The position numbers and the translations under genes were made by a program. Of a stretch of DNA of 53,327 bases, positions 14,577-23,143 are shown in pieces. The notes beneath the pieces were generated by a model. The model ran no database searches and was not told where the DNA came from. It saw only the letters and a list, made by a program, of their open reading frames with translations. Each line of letters starts with the position of its first letter. The stretch's first letter is position 1. Source of the DNA: Clostridia bacterium (lineage in GTDB: Bacteria; Bacillota; Clostridia; Oscillospirales; CAG-382); assembly GCA_017563195.1 (NCBI GenBank), contig JAFXDO010000037.1, forward strand, positions 1-53,327, in the 5' to 3' direction.

Positions 14577-16367
14577 TTATTCTATAGGTTCAAAATCACT
14601 TGCGGGGTGCTTGCAAAGCGGGCAGATGAAATCGTCGGGGATCGGGTCTCCCTCATAAACGTATCCGCAGATCTTGCAGACCCAGCCCTTCTTGCCCTCT
14701 GTTTCGGGCTTGGGCTTAACGTTGCTCTGGTAGTAGCTGTAGGTCATCGTTTCAGCGTCCGAAATGACGCGCGACTCGGTTATCGAGCAGATAAACATTC
14801 CGTGAGTATCAAGATCAACGTACTGCTCGACCTTCAGGGACATAAACGAGTTAATGTACTTGGGAAGGAACACGAGCCCGTTATCCGAACGAAGGGGTGT
14901 GCAGTTGGCGAATTTATCAACGTTTCTGCCGCTTTGGAATCCGAAGGTCTCGAACACCTTAAAGGGCGCCTCGACCGAGAGGCAGTTGACGTTCATAATG
15001 CCGGTCTGCTTGATAACGTGATGCGAGTAATTATCCTTATTGATGGTTACCGCGATCCTATTGGGAACGTTGGTGACCTGAGAAACCGTATTAACTATAA
15101 GGCCGTTATCCTTCTTACCGTCGTTACTCGTAACCACGTAAAGTCCGTAGCCGATCTTGAACAGCGCGGTAAGGTCGTTTTTATTCGCGGTCGCATCCTG
15201 ACGTGCAAGGTATTCCTTGCAAAGCTCGTCGGCAAGTGCATCGATCTGCTTATTGCTTTCATCATTGATGGCGGACATTATCCTTACTGTATTGTCTGCA
15301 AAGGTGATATTTTTGCTGTTTTCAAGCATCGATTTCATAACCTTTGCCGCCAAAGGCGCCCAGCTGCCGTTTTCGATAAAAGCAACGGTACGGTTCTGAT
15401 AGTTACGTTCGGTGAGGTGATTGATAAACTCACGCATAAACGGGAAAATATCTGCATTGTAAGTCGTGGTTGCAAGGACAAGCTTTCCGTAACGGAAGGC
15501 ATCCTCTACAGCCTCTGCCATATCGCAGCGTGCAAGGTCGTTAACGACCACCTTGGGGCAACCGTTTGCCTTAAGCTTTTCGGCAAGCTTCATAACAGCC
15601 TTTTTGGTGTTGCCGTACACCGAGGTGTAAGCGATTACGATACCGTCGGATTCGACGCCGTAGCTCGACCAGGTATTATACAGGTCGAGATAATAGCCGA
15701 AATTCTCGGTAAGAACAGGACCGTGAAGCGGACATATGATAGAAATATCCAGGCCGGATGCCTTCTTAAGAAGCGCCTGCACCTGTGCGCCGTACTTACC
15801 GACGATTCCGATATAGTAGCGTCTTGCCTCGCAAGCCCAGTCCTCCTCGACGTCGAGAGCGCCGAATTTGCCGAAGCCGTCTGCCGAAAAGAGAACCTTG
15901 TCGGTGCTATCATAGGTTACGATAACCTCGGGCCAATGAACCATAGGAGCGGTCACAAAGGTAAGGTTATGCTTACCGAGAGAAAGCGTACTTCCCTCGC
16001 CTACTACGATCTGTCGCTCTGCAAAGTCGGTTCCGAAGAAATTCTTCATCATAGCGAACGCCTTTACCGAGGAAACGATCTTTATATCGGGATAAGCCTT
16101 GACGAAGTTGAAAATATTTGCCGAATGGTCGGGCTCCATATGCTGAACCACAAGATAATCGGGCTTTCTGCCGCCGAGCAGGTTTTGAATGTTATCGAGC
16201 CATTCGTGACCGAAATTGGCGTCCACCGTATCCATAACCGCGATCTTTTCATCAAGTATTAGGTAGGAATTGTACGCCATACCGTTGGGAACAACGTACT
16301 GTCCCTCAAAAAGATCAACGGAATGGTCGTTTACGCCAACGTATTGAATATCGTTCGTTATCTTCAT
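14577..16367 (-). CDS. Flavodiiron protein fused to flavin reductase and rubredoxin
   Basis: A 596-residue electron-transfer chain in one protein that reduces O2 to water (or NO to N2O). Order: metallo-beta-lactamase-like diiron domain (1-~250) with HMEPDH at 76-81; flavodoxin domain starting IVIAYTSVYGNTKKA; flavin-reductase-like FMN domain (~405-550) with ALFKIGYGLYVVTS; and C-terminal rubredoxin with CKICGY and CPLC. NAD(P)H electrons could thus reach the diiron site internally. The ATG at 16367 is preferred because AAAGGA lies 9 nt before it; the ATG at 16376 abuts the RBS. First gene of the operon, with its own strong promoter. Confidence 0.93.
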   Translation of the reverse strand: MKITNDIQYVGVNDHSVDLFEGQYVVPNGMAYNSYLILDEKIAVMDTVDANFGHEWLDNIQNLLGGRKPDYLVVQHMEPDHSANIFNFVKAYPDIKIVSSVKAFAMMKNFFGTDFAERQIVVGEGSTLSLGKHNLTFVTAPMVHWPEVIVTYDSTDKVLFSADGFGKFGALDVEEDWACEARRYYIGIVGKYGAQVQALLKKASGLDISIICPLHGPVLTENFGYYLDLYNTWSSYGVESDGIVIAYTSVYGNTKKAVMKLAEKLKANGCPKVVVNDLARCDMAEAVEDAFRYGKLVLATTTYNADIFPFMREFINHLTERNYQNRTVAFIENGSWAPLAAKVMKSMLENSKNITFADNTVRIMSAINDESNKQIDALADELCKEYLARQDATANKNDLTALFKIGYGLYVVTSNDGKKDNGLIVNTVSQVTNVPNRIAVTINKDNYSHHVIKQTGIMNVNCLSVEAPFKVFETFGFQSGRNVDKFANCTPLRSDNGLVFLPKYINSFMSLKVEQYVDLDTHGMFICSITESRVISDAETMTYSYYQSNVKPKPETEGKKGWVCKICGYVYEGDPIPDDFICPLCKHPASDFEPIE

Positions 16368-16397
16368 AATAGCCATTCCTTTGAATTTGTTGTCTTC

Positions 16398-16425
16398 ATT
16401 ATATCACATTTTTTCATTTTGTAAA
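16398..16425 (-). promoter_or_regulatory. Promoter of the oxygen-defence operon
   Basis: On the minus strand TTTACA (16420-16425), 16-nt spacer, TATAAT (16398-16403). No clear PerR box was seen. Confidence 0.8.
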
Positions 16426-16471
16426 GGGGGTTTTGTGAAATTTATTGATAATTTTTCTTATTAAGAACAAA

Positions 16472-16499
16472 AAACAAGACCGCAGATGCAGTCTTGTTT
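16472..16499 (-). terminator. Terminator of the C39-dockerin gene
   Basis: 9-bp stem (16472-16480 with 16491-16499) with a T-run on the minus strand, just after the gene's stop codon. Confidence 0.85.
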
Positions 16500-16532
16500 C
16501 TTTTTGATTATTGTTGCTTTTTCAAAAGCTTA

Positions 16533-19505
16533 TCAACCGATCTTGTAGGTGCCGAAATAGTGACGACAGATAAGGATGTAGTCGTACTGGTTAACAACGT
16601 TGTCCTTATTAACGTCACCACGGACCATTTCGTCATCGGTAAGATAACGGGTCTCGAAGTAGTGGCGCTTAACGAGGATATAGTCGTACTGATCAACGCT
16701 ACCGTCATTGTTAACGTCACCGAGGATGCCTTCGTCGGGATCGGGATCGGGTTCATCGCCAAGGCGTTCATAGGTGGAGGTGCAGACGTAGCCTGCGTCG
16801 TACCAGTTAAGAGTTGCCGTAGTGGTGGGAACCGTCTTGCCAACCAGGTCGAGATTACCGAAAATGAACTGATCTCCGAGCTTCCATGTCGCAACGATTT
16901 CGATCATATCGAAGCAGTTATCCGAGGTGTAGTTAGGCATATCGGGGAACTGACCAATGGTATCGCCCGTAGAGTTAAGCTTGGGATAGTCGTTACCGGG
17001 GTTGATTGCATAAAGGAATCCGCCCTCGGGGATCGTGGGCATTACTGCCTTACCGGTGCCGATACCGGTATCGTCAATAGCAACAAGCTCATATGCGTTG
17101 GTGCCTGCAACGGGCGCGAATGCGTAGTAGTTGTTCCAGGGAGAGTGAGGAATGGTGCTGTCGGTTACGATTGCGCCTGCACCCTCCTGCTTAACGTTAT
17201 TGAAGTGGGTTATCCAGAGACTGTTTTCGTAAATGGTGGTGTCGTAATCGGGCTCTACTGCGGTAGAGTTGTACATTACGTAGTTAGCGGTGCACTTATA
17301 AGCATCATCATACCAGTAAAGCGTGGGAGTAGTAGTGGGTATAACCTTGGATAAGGTATTGATACCGCTGATCTTCAGCTGATCGCCGATCTTCCAGGTA
17401 AGTGCATCGATGATAGCGGCAGTACAGGTGGGCGAGGTGTAGTCGGTACCGCTGCCGTCCGCGTTGATAGCGGGATAGTTATTACCGTAGTTAAGTGCGT
17501 ATACAAAGCCGCCCGAGGGGATCGAAAGTGCGGTTGCATCGCCGATATCGGTACCGTCGGAAATAGCGGTTACCTCATATACATTAGCAACATCGGTAGG
17601 CTTGAATGCGATGTGGAGCCACCAAGAGCCGCCGGTATATGCCTCGGTGAAGATAACGCCTGCACCCTCATCCTTATTGTTGTTGTAGTGAGTGAGCCAG
17701 AAGGTCTTACCGCCTACAAGCTGCTCGACGTCGGAGCCGCCGACGGTGCCGGAAACGTTGGAATCGGTGGAAACGTAAGCACCTATATTAATGAAGGAGT
17801 AATCGATGTTGATACCGCTGAGATAGATGATATCGCCGGGCTCGAGTGCGCCGACCTTCCTGAAGTTATCGGCACTGTCGCCTACGGGATTGTCCGCACC
17901 GTCTTCCCACGCGTGAGCCGCGATGAGGATCTCGTCAGATGCAAGATTGTAGGTTACGCTCGAATCGCCGTTACCTGCAGCAACCTTCAAAACGGTGTAG
18001 GAGCCGTCTGCATTCTTTCTTGCGACCGCGTTCATAGTCCAAACGAGGTTTGCAGCATCGTATGCAGTGGAGACTGCGCCGTTATTGAACTTGGGCGTGA
18101 AGATCTTGGTTTCGCCTGCCTTGACTGCAGAGTTAACACCGTTGACGTAGATACCGTTATTGATATGCTCAGCGGTATAGCGAGAAACCTCGACCTCGTC
18201 GATCCAGATATGAGATGCGTCGGCATCAAAGTTCTTGATCACAAACTTGACGTATCTTGCGTCGAGCTGAGTATCCGAGGTTGCAGTGATCGTATGATTG
18301 GACCAAGCGGATCCGGGAGAGCCGGTGCCGTTTACGAGAAGTGCCGCTGTAGAGCTTGCCGCCTTTACGTATTCCGAATTATCGGTGGAAACGTAAACGT
18401 CAACGTACATATGCTTGGGAGGAAGGATTCCCCAAAGACCGGACGAGAAGTATACCTTATAGCTGTCGGTCTTTTCGACGTTACCGAGGTCGACAACGAT
18501 CTCGGTGCTGCCGGAAAATCCGGAATAGTAGCTGGTGCCGCCGTCCTTATTGCCCTTCGAGCCGTCGGTAAGACGCTTTCCGTCATCTGCGAAATCGTCG
18601 GTTCTGGTTACGTTGGATGCGGTGTAGGACTTGCCGGTCGAAAGAATGGTTCTCGAGCTGGTGTTAAGGAGAGCATTAACGAGAGCATTCTTAGCTGCGT
18701 CAACCTCGGACTGGGTAGCGGAGCCATTATTGTAAACGGTGACAGCAGAGTCATATGCTACACGAAGAGTCTGAAGGTTGGTAGCGTTGTAATCCTTGTG
18801 AGACACGTAGGACGCACGGTTGATTACGCCTTCAAGAGTAGACTTATCAACGGTGGGAACCTTTTTGGTAGCCGAGAGGAGACAGAACCAGTCAAGCTTA
18901 AGCTTGCCGGTGGAGAGTCTGGACTGAGTTACCCAGCAGTCACCGAGACCGGTCGCACCGTAGGTTGCAGTACCTCTCGAGGAGCTGGGAGCACTGTCGT
19001 AAACGTGGAACTTATTGGTCGAATAGTCGTATCCGACGATAGCGATGAAGTGACCGGGAACGTGACCGATAGCAACACCGCCGTTTGCAAGGTGATTCTT
19101 AAGAGTCGTGCTCGCTGCGGTTGCCCAGTAGCCCGAGCCGCCTGCTACGTCGCAGGTGAAGCCGTAGGTCGCGCCGTACTTCTTCTGAATCTTGGGATAC
19201 AGCGCACTTCTGTCGGTGCCGCCAAATCCTGCGTTAAACGCGCCTATAGAGTTAGCCCATTTAGCCGCGGAATATACTTCGGGAGCGTCACCGGTCAGAT
19301 AACCGATAGCGTTGACCATGGAGAAGATACCGCACGCAGTCGCGTACATGGTTCTTCCGCCTACGTAGTAGTTTTTCCATTTTGCATCCCACTGACGCTG
19401 AATCGTAAATGCAGCGGCGGAAGCGGAAATGGACGTACCCACGAAGATCGTGAGCAGCATCGTTGCAACAAGAAGTAAACAAACTGATCTTTTCAGAAGC
19501 TTCAT
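16533..19505 (-). CDS. Secreted C39-like cysteine peptidase with dockerin
   Basis: A 990-residue exported modular protein. Signal peptide 1-~32; a C39-like papain-fold peptidase ~33-225 with a plausible triad Cys58 (ATACGIF), His152 (PGHFIAIVGYD) and Asp170 (HVYDSAP); a short helical FIVAR-like linker; an F5/8C-type binding domain (~315-450) with VVDLGN and RYVKFVI; long beta-rich regions with two related modules (each with W-K-[IL]-G-D-Q, P-T-T-T and L-x-W-Y-D); and a C-terminal type I dockerin with calcium loops DVNNDGSVDQYD and DVNKDNVVNQYD. The dockerin should bind a cohesin on a scaffold; none is in this window. ACGGAGG gives the RBS. Target proteins or peptides are unknown. Confidence 0.85.
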   Translation of the reverse strand: MKLLKRSVCLLLVATMLLTIFVGTSISASAAAFTIQRQWDAKWKNYYVGGRTMYATACGIFSMVNAIGYLTGDAPEVYSAAKWANSIGAFNAGFGGTDRSALYPKIQKKYGATYGFTCDVAGGSGYWATAASTTLKNHLANGGVAIGHVPGHFIAIVGYDYSTNKFHVYDSAPSSSRGTATYGATGLGDCWVTQSRLSTGKLKLDWFCLLSATKKVPTVDKSTLEGVINRASYVSHKDYNATNLQTLRVAYDSAVTVYNNGSATQSEVDAAKNALVNALLNTSSRTILSTGKSYTASNVTRTDDFADDGKRLTDGSKGNKDGGTSYYSGFSGSTEIVVDLGNVEKTDSYKVYFSSGLWGILPPKHMYVDVYVSTDNSEYVKAASSTAALLVNGTGSPGSAWSNHTITATSDTQLDARYVKFVIKNFDADASHIWIDEVEVSRYTAEHINNGIYVNGVNSAVKAGETKIFTPKFNNGAVSTAYDAANLVWTMNAVARKNADGSYTVLKVAAGNGDSSVTYNLASDEILIAAHAWEDGADNPVGDSADNFRKVGALEPGDIIYLSGINIDYSFINIGAYVSTDSNVSGTVGGSDVEQLVGGKTFWLTHYNNNKDEGAGVIFTEAYTGGSWWLHIAFKPTDVANVYEVTAISDGTDIGDATALSIPSGGFVYALNYGNNYPAINADGSGTDYTSPTCTAAIIDALTWKIGDQLKISGINTLSKVIPTTTPTLYWYDDAYKCTANYVMYNSTAVEPDYDTTIYENSLWITHFNNVKQEGAGAIVTDSTIPHSPWNNYYAFAPVAGTNAYELVAIDDTGIGTGKAVMPTIPEGGFLYAINPGNDYPKLNSTGDTIGQFPDMPNYTSDNCFDMIEIVATWKLGDQFIFGNLDLVGKTVPTTTATLNWYDAGYVCTSTYERLGDEPDPDPDEGILGDVNNDGSVDQYDYILVKRHYFETRYLTDDEMVRGDVNKDNVVNQYDYILICRHYFGTYKIG

Positions 19506-19562
19506 TGCAAATACCTCCGTATAATTTTGGGAAACAGAGTTTCCCCTTTTATTAACTATGTA

Positions 19563-19591
19563 ATTATACAATTTTGTGAACAATTTGTCAA
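19563..19591 (-). promoter_or_regulatory. Promoter of the C39-dockerin gene
   Basis: On the minus strand TTGACA (19586-19591), 17 nt, TATAAT (19563-19568): full consensus. The 5' leader contains a GGGGAAAC/GTTTCCC hairpin around 19529-19546 that may stabilise the mRNA. Confidence 0.9.
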
Positions 19592-19644
19592 CGCAAAAAG
19601 CCTTTAATTATTTTTTTCGTCAAAAGCAACAAATTTCAAAGGAA

Positions 19645-19671
19645 AAAGTCGGGACAACAGGCCCCGACTTT
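19645..19671 (-). terminator. Terminator of the GH35/ceramidase-like operon
   Basis: 9-bp GC-rich stem (19645-19653 with 19663-19671) with a T-run on the minus strand, 6 nt after the last stop codon. Confidence 0.9.
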
Positions 19672-19677
19672 GTCTAT

Positions 19678-21129
19678 TTAGTCCTTTAAGAATTCATCGA
19701 GCATAGGCGCAAGCTGCTTTTTGAAGCCGGGTATTGCATCGCGGCTTATCCAGCTCGACCAGAAGGTATAACCACCGAGAGTAAGCGAGCGCGGCGTAGC
19801 CACGTAATTATAATATCCGCCGCACTGATCCACCGGAATCGTCTTCGTGCCGGTAAAGCGAGAGCGCATCCAGATCGACATATCAACCAGACTTTCGCCC
19901 GGTACACCTACAAACAGATATCCGCCGAAGCGAAGCGCGGAAACGTATACCGTTACCTTGTGCGTCCTGAGCTCCTCATCGGTAAAGCCGTACTGTGCAC
20001 CGCGGACCATATGATTGAGGTGTCCCGCGCGCCAGAGATCGTCAATTATACGCTTTACCTCGTATGCGGGACGCTTTTCGGCGACAGCCGCTTCAAATTC
20101 CTTCTGCAGCTCGTTGAATCTGTCCCAGCATTTGGGCATATCGGCATAATTATCGGGAATATCCTCATTCATCGGCATTACGATCTCAAAGGTTTCGGTC
20201 TTGAACACTGCGTCGCAATCAAGCTTGACTGCAGTCTTGTCAAACACCTCACGTATACGCGAGCCGATCGACTTTGCAAGCCGTCTGCACTCTGCCGCAG
20301 AGGTCTCGTAGGTTCCGTGTCCCGGCGAGCAGTCCTTCTTGGTGGCAAGGTCGGCGCAGGGACCGTTTATATACATACCGATACCGCCGTATACCTCAGC
20401 CATATCGTCGGCGAGATATCCCGTCCAGTCGTAATCGTAGTGATACTCGGTCAGGCGATCGGGATTTTCGCTGTGCTCGAAAAGCACGCCGACGTCGGGA
20501 TGCGCCGCAAATCTGGATACGGTACCGATCGTTTCGCCGTTTTTGTTGACGAATCTGAACATATACGCCATCTGATCGACGTTGTTGTCGAAATAAATCG
20601 GCTTATCGAATACGGGAAGCTCGGGCTTATAGCCGCGGAGAAGCATTATATCGGGGTTTTGGGTGAATGCCCTTCCCTGCTCGTCGAATTCCATTCCGCG
20701 CCAGACGGTAACGCCGCCCAAGCCTTCCACGTACTGCTCACGATTGAAGGAATAGTCGGTGCCCATATCGATCTCGGCAGCATAAACGTCGCATTCCTCG
20801 GCACGAGCGATGAGGTCCTTGACGGTTTCGACCGATTTATCGATAAGCTTGTCCATCGCCTCGCCCGCAAGCATATCGTGATAGGGTGCTGCGTGTATCT
20901 GAAGCTCGTGATACCAGACCGATTTTTCGGGAATACCCGTACGCTCGGCAACCTCGCGTCTCCAGCGGTCTGCCTCGCGAGGATACGTCGCGTTGAAGTC
21001 GAATCCGGCGATAAGCACACGCTCGTTTCCCTGCTCAAGATAAATAAATCGTCCGTAAATATCGGTCCCATAGGGCCATTCGGGCTTAAAGGTGCCCTTT
21101 GTTGACATTTTAGCAAAGCTGCATTTCAT
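19678..21129 (-). CDS. Neutral/alkaline ceramidase-like amidase
   Basis: A 483-residue protein resembling the N-terminal domain of neutral/alkaline ceramidases. Supporting motifs in the family order are YHELQIHAAPYHD (zinc-ligand H-x-H type block), SRFAAHPDVG (second His block) and VGVPGESLVDM. There is no signal peptide, so it is cytoplasmic, and no C-terminal ceramidase domain, so it may act on a smaller amide or sugar conjugate rather than on lipid. It follows the GH35 gene by 14 nt with RBS AAGGGA, suggesting that both act on one imported glycoconjugate. Function beyond the fold is inference. Confidence 0.65.
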   Translation of the reverse strand: MKCSFAKMSTKGTFKPEWPYGTDIYGRFIYLEQGNERVLIAGFDFNATYPREADRWRREVAERTGIPEKSVWYHELQIHAAPYHDMLAGEAMDKLIDKSVETVKDLIARAEECDVYAAEIDMGTDYSFNREQYVEGLGGVTVWRGMEFDEQGRAFTQNPDIMLLRGYKPELPVFDKPIYFDNNVDQMAYMFRFVNKNGETIGTVSRFAAHPDVGVLFEHSENPDRLTEYHYDYDWTGYLADDMAEVYGGIGMYINGPCADLATKKDCSPGHGTYETSAAECRRLAKSIGSRIREVFDKTAVKLDCDAVFKTETFEIVMPMNEDIPDNYADMPKCWDRFNELQKEFEAAVAEKRPAYEVKRIIDDLWRAGHLNHMVRGAQYGFTDEELRTHKVTVYVSALRFGGYLFVGVPGESLVDMSIWMRSRFTGTKTIPVDQCGGYYNYVATPRSLTLGGYTFWSSWISRDAIPGFKKQLAPMLDEFLKD

Positions 21130-21143
21130 TTCTGTTTCCCTTT

Positions 21144-22880
21144 CTATCCGAGGATGGGTGTATCGGTAAATTCAATTTCGGGTGCGCCCTTTAAGCCGTC
21201 CGATTCAAATACTACGATCTCATTTCTGCCTGCCTTAAGTAGTGACGCAGGCAGATAGAGCGTCCGCTGAGGTCCGATCTCCCAATATCTGCCGATATTG
21301 AAGCCGTTCACCGTCACGAAGCCCTTCTTGAAATTATCGAGCTTGACAAAGGTATCCGCAGGCTCGTCGACGTCGAGATATCCGCGATAGAAGCAGGAAT
21401 CCTCAACGCAGCCTTCACTCGAATAAACAACCGAATCGAGGTTGTCCATAGGAAGCGGATAAACCTCCCAATTGAAATGTATCTTATTATTGAGCAGACA
21501 TCTGCCCGCAATACCCTTCTTGCGCATCATCTTTGCGCCGAAGTTTGCTCTGCCCATATTCTCGCAAAGCACGGTCAGAACGTCGCCCTCCTTAGCGCTG
21601 ATATCGATCTGAAGAGAATCGTTGATATATACGACTCCGACGAGGGATCTGTTAATATATATCTGTGCTCTGTCGCCAAGGCTTTCAAAGGTGAGGCTCG
21701 CATTTTCGTAGTCGCGGTTAAGACGGGTTCTGTACGCGATATATCCGTAGCCGCAGCCGTAATGCTCCATACAACGCGGAACGTTCGACATAATCGGCTT
21801 GGAAAGCCTGTCATGGTTATCGAAAATACCCGAGGACTCGTCAAGAGAGATCCTTCCGTATGCCTTTTTTCTGCGGTTTTCGGGTATTTCGGGAAGTTCT
21901 TCCTTGCAGTATTTTTTGAATATCTCGCGAAGCGCAAGATACTTCGGGGTGATATCGCCGCATTCGGTAAGCACTGCGTCGTAGTCGTAGCTCGTGACGT
22001 CGGGCAGGAATTTATCAAAGTGGTTCGCGCCGTTCATAAAGCCGAAGTTTGTGCCGCCGATGAACATATACATATTCAGGCTGCCGCGTTTGAGCATATC
22101 GTCGACTGTTTTGCAGTAATCATCGACAGTCGTGGTATGGTGATATCCGTCGCCCCAGGCGTCGAACCAGCCGTCCCACATTTCCATACACATTTTAGGC
22201 ATATCGGGGAACATTTCGTCGTGGTCCCTGAAGCGATTCTCGACGTCAGAGCCGAAGTTGAGCGTGACGAGAGTACCTTCGATCATACCGTCGAGCATAT
22301 CCGCCCTGCTCGTGCCGTCGGATGTGAAAAGAGGAACGTTCATTCCGCGGCGGAGATAGCCCTCCTTCAGATAAGCAAGGTATTCCTTATCATCGCCGTA
22401 GTAGCCGTATTCGTTTTCGCATTGAAGCATTATGACGTTGCCGCCGTTTATCGAAAGCAGCGGGCGTATTTCCTCGAAAAGCCTATCAAGATAGCGGTCG
22501 AAATATTTTATGTAGGTAGGGTTCAAGCAGCGTATCTCCAAATCGGGCTCGGTCTGTATCCACCACGGAAGCCCGCCGAATTCCCATTCCGCGCAAATGT
22601 AAGGACCCGGGCGCACTATCGCCATCAGCCCCTCCTCCTCCGCGGTGCGCAGGAATTTCGCAATGTCGAGTATTCCCGAAAAATCAAAAGCACCCTTCTG
22701 CTTTTCGTGCATGTTCCACGCGCAGTAGGTCTCTACGCAATTACAGCCGAGCGCACGCAGCTTTTTGAAAATATCGCGCCAGGTGTCCGGCAGATTGCGG
22801 AAATAATGAACGGCGCCCGAGATTATCTTTATCGGCTCACCGTCTTTGATAAATTGATTGCCTTGAATTCTGAAATCCAT
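21144..22880 (-). CDS. GH35 beta-galactosidase
   Basis: 578-residue cytoplasmic glycoside hydrolase family 35 enzyme removing terminal beta-galactose. The family signatures are GAVHYFRNLPDTWRD near 22, RPGPYICAEWEFGGLP near 90, the acid/base Glu157 in QCENEYG, and the nucleophile Glu233 in CMEMWDGWFDAWG. C-terminal beta domains carry the usual VNGFNIGRYW segment. It has no signal peptide. RBS CGGGAGT. Leading gene of a two-gene operon with the ceramidase-like protein, driven by the promoter at 22913-22941. Confidence 0.95.
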   Translation of the reverse strand: MDFRIQGNQFIKDGEPIKIISGAVHYFRNLPDTWRDIFKKLRALGCNCVETYCAWNMHEKQKGAFDFSGILDIAKFLRTAEEEGLMAIVRPGPYICAEWEFGGLPWWIQTEPDLEIRCLNPTYIKYFDRYLDRLFEEIRPLLSINGGNVIMLQCENEYGYYGDDKEYLAYLKEGYLRRGMNVPLFTSDGTSRADMLDGMIEGTLVTLNFGSDVENRFRDHDEMFPDMPKMCMEMWDGWFDAWGDGYHHTTTVDDYCKTVDDMLKRGSLNMYMFIGGTNFGFMNGANHFDKFLPDVTSYDYDAVLTECGDITPKYLALREIFKKYCKEELPEIPENRRKKAYGRISLDESSGIFDNHDRLSKPIMSNVPRCMEHYGCGYGYIAYRTRLNRDYENASLTFESLGDRAQIYINRSLVGVVYINDSLQIDISAKEGDVLTVLCENMGRANFGAKMMRKKGIAGRCLLNNKIHFNWEVYPLPMDNLDSVVYSSEGCVEDSCFYRGYLDVDEPADTFVKLDNFKKGFVTVNGFNIGRYWEIGPQRTLYLPASLLKAGRNEIVVFESDGLKGAPEIEFTDTPILG

Positions 22881-22912
22881 ACTTAACTCCCGTTTTTAGG
22901 ATCTTCATAGCT

Positions 22913-22941
22913 ATTATACACGCAAGTAATGCAAATTGCAA
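22913..22941 (-). promoter_or_regulatory. Promoter of the GH35/ceramidase-like operon
   Basis: On the minus strand TTGCAA (22936-22941), 17 nt, TATAAT (22913-22918). Confidence 0.85.
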
Positions 22942-23143
22942 ATGTTTTCTTCAACGCGCGTGACGATAATACGTGCTGATATTGACATTGATCGGCGCAT
23001 TTTATATACTAAAACTGTGAACAATAAGATTTTTTTGCATTTTTAAAAAATTTCTTATAGACGTTTTTGCTTTTTTTGACATTTATATAGTGAACGGAAA
23101 AATACTCTGCCGTTTAACTAAATATATAACTAGGAGATTGATC

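Noticed and set aside
14607-16262. 551-codon plus-strand frame opposite the flavodiiron gene
   Set aside because: Shadow frame; the minus strand has complete catalytic motifs.
17613-19478. 621-codon plus-strand frame opposite the C39-dockerin gene
   Set aside because: Shadow frame; no RBS and Cys/Val-rich composition from reversed codons.
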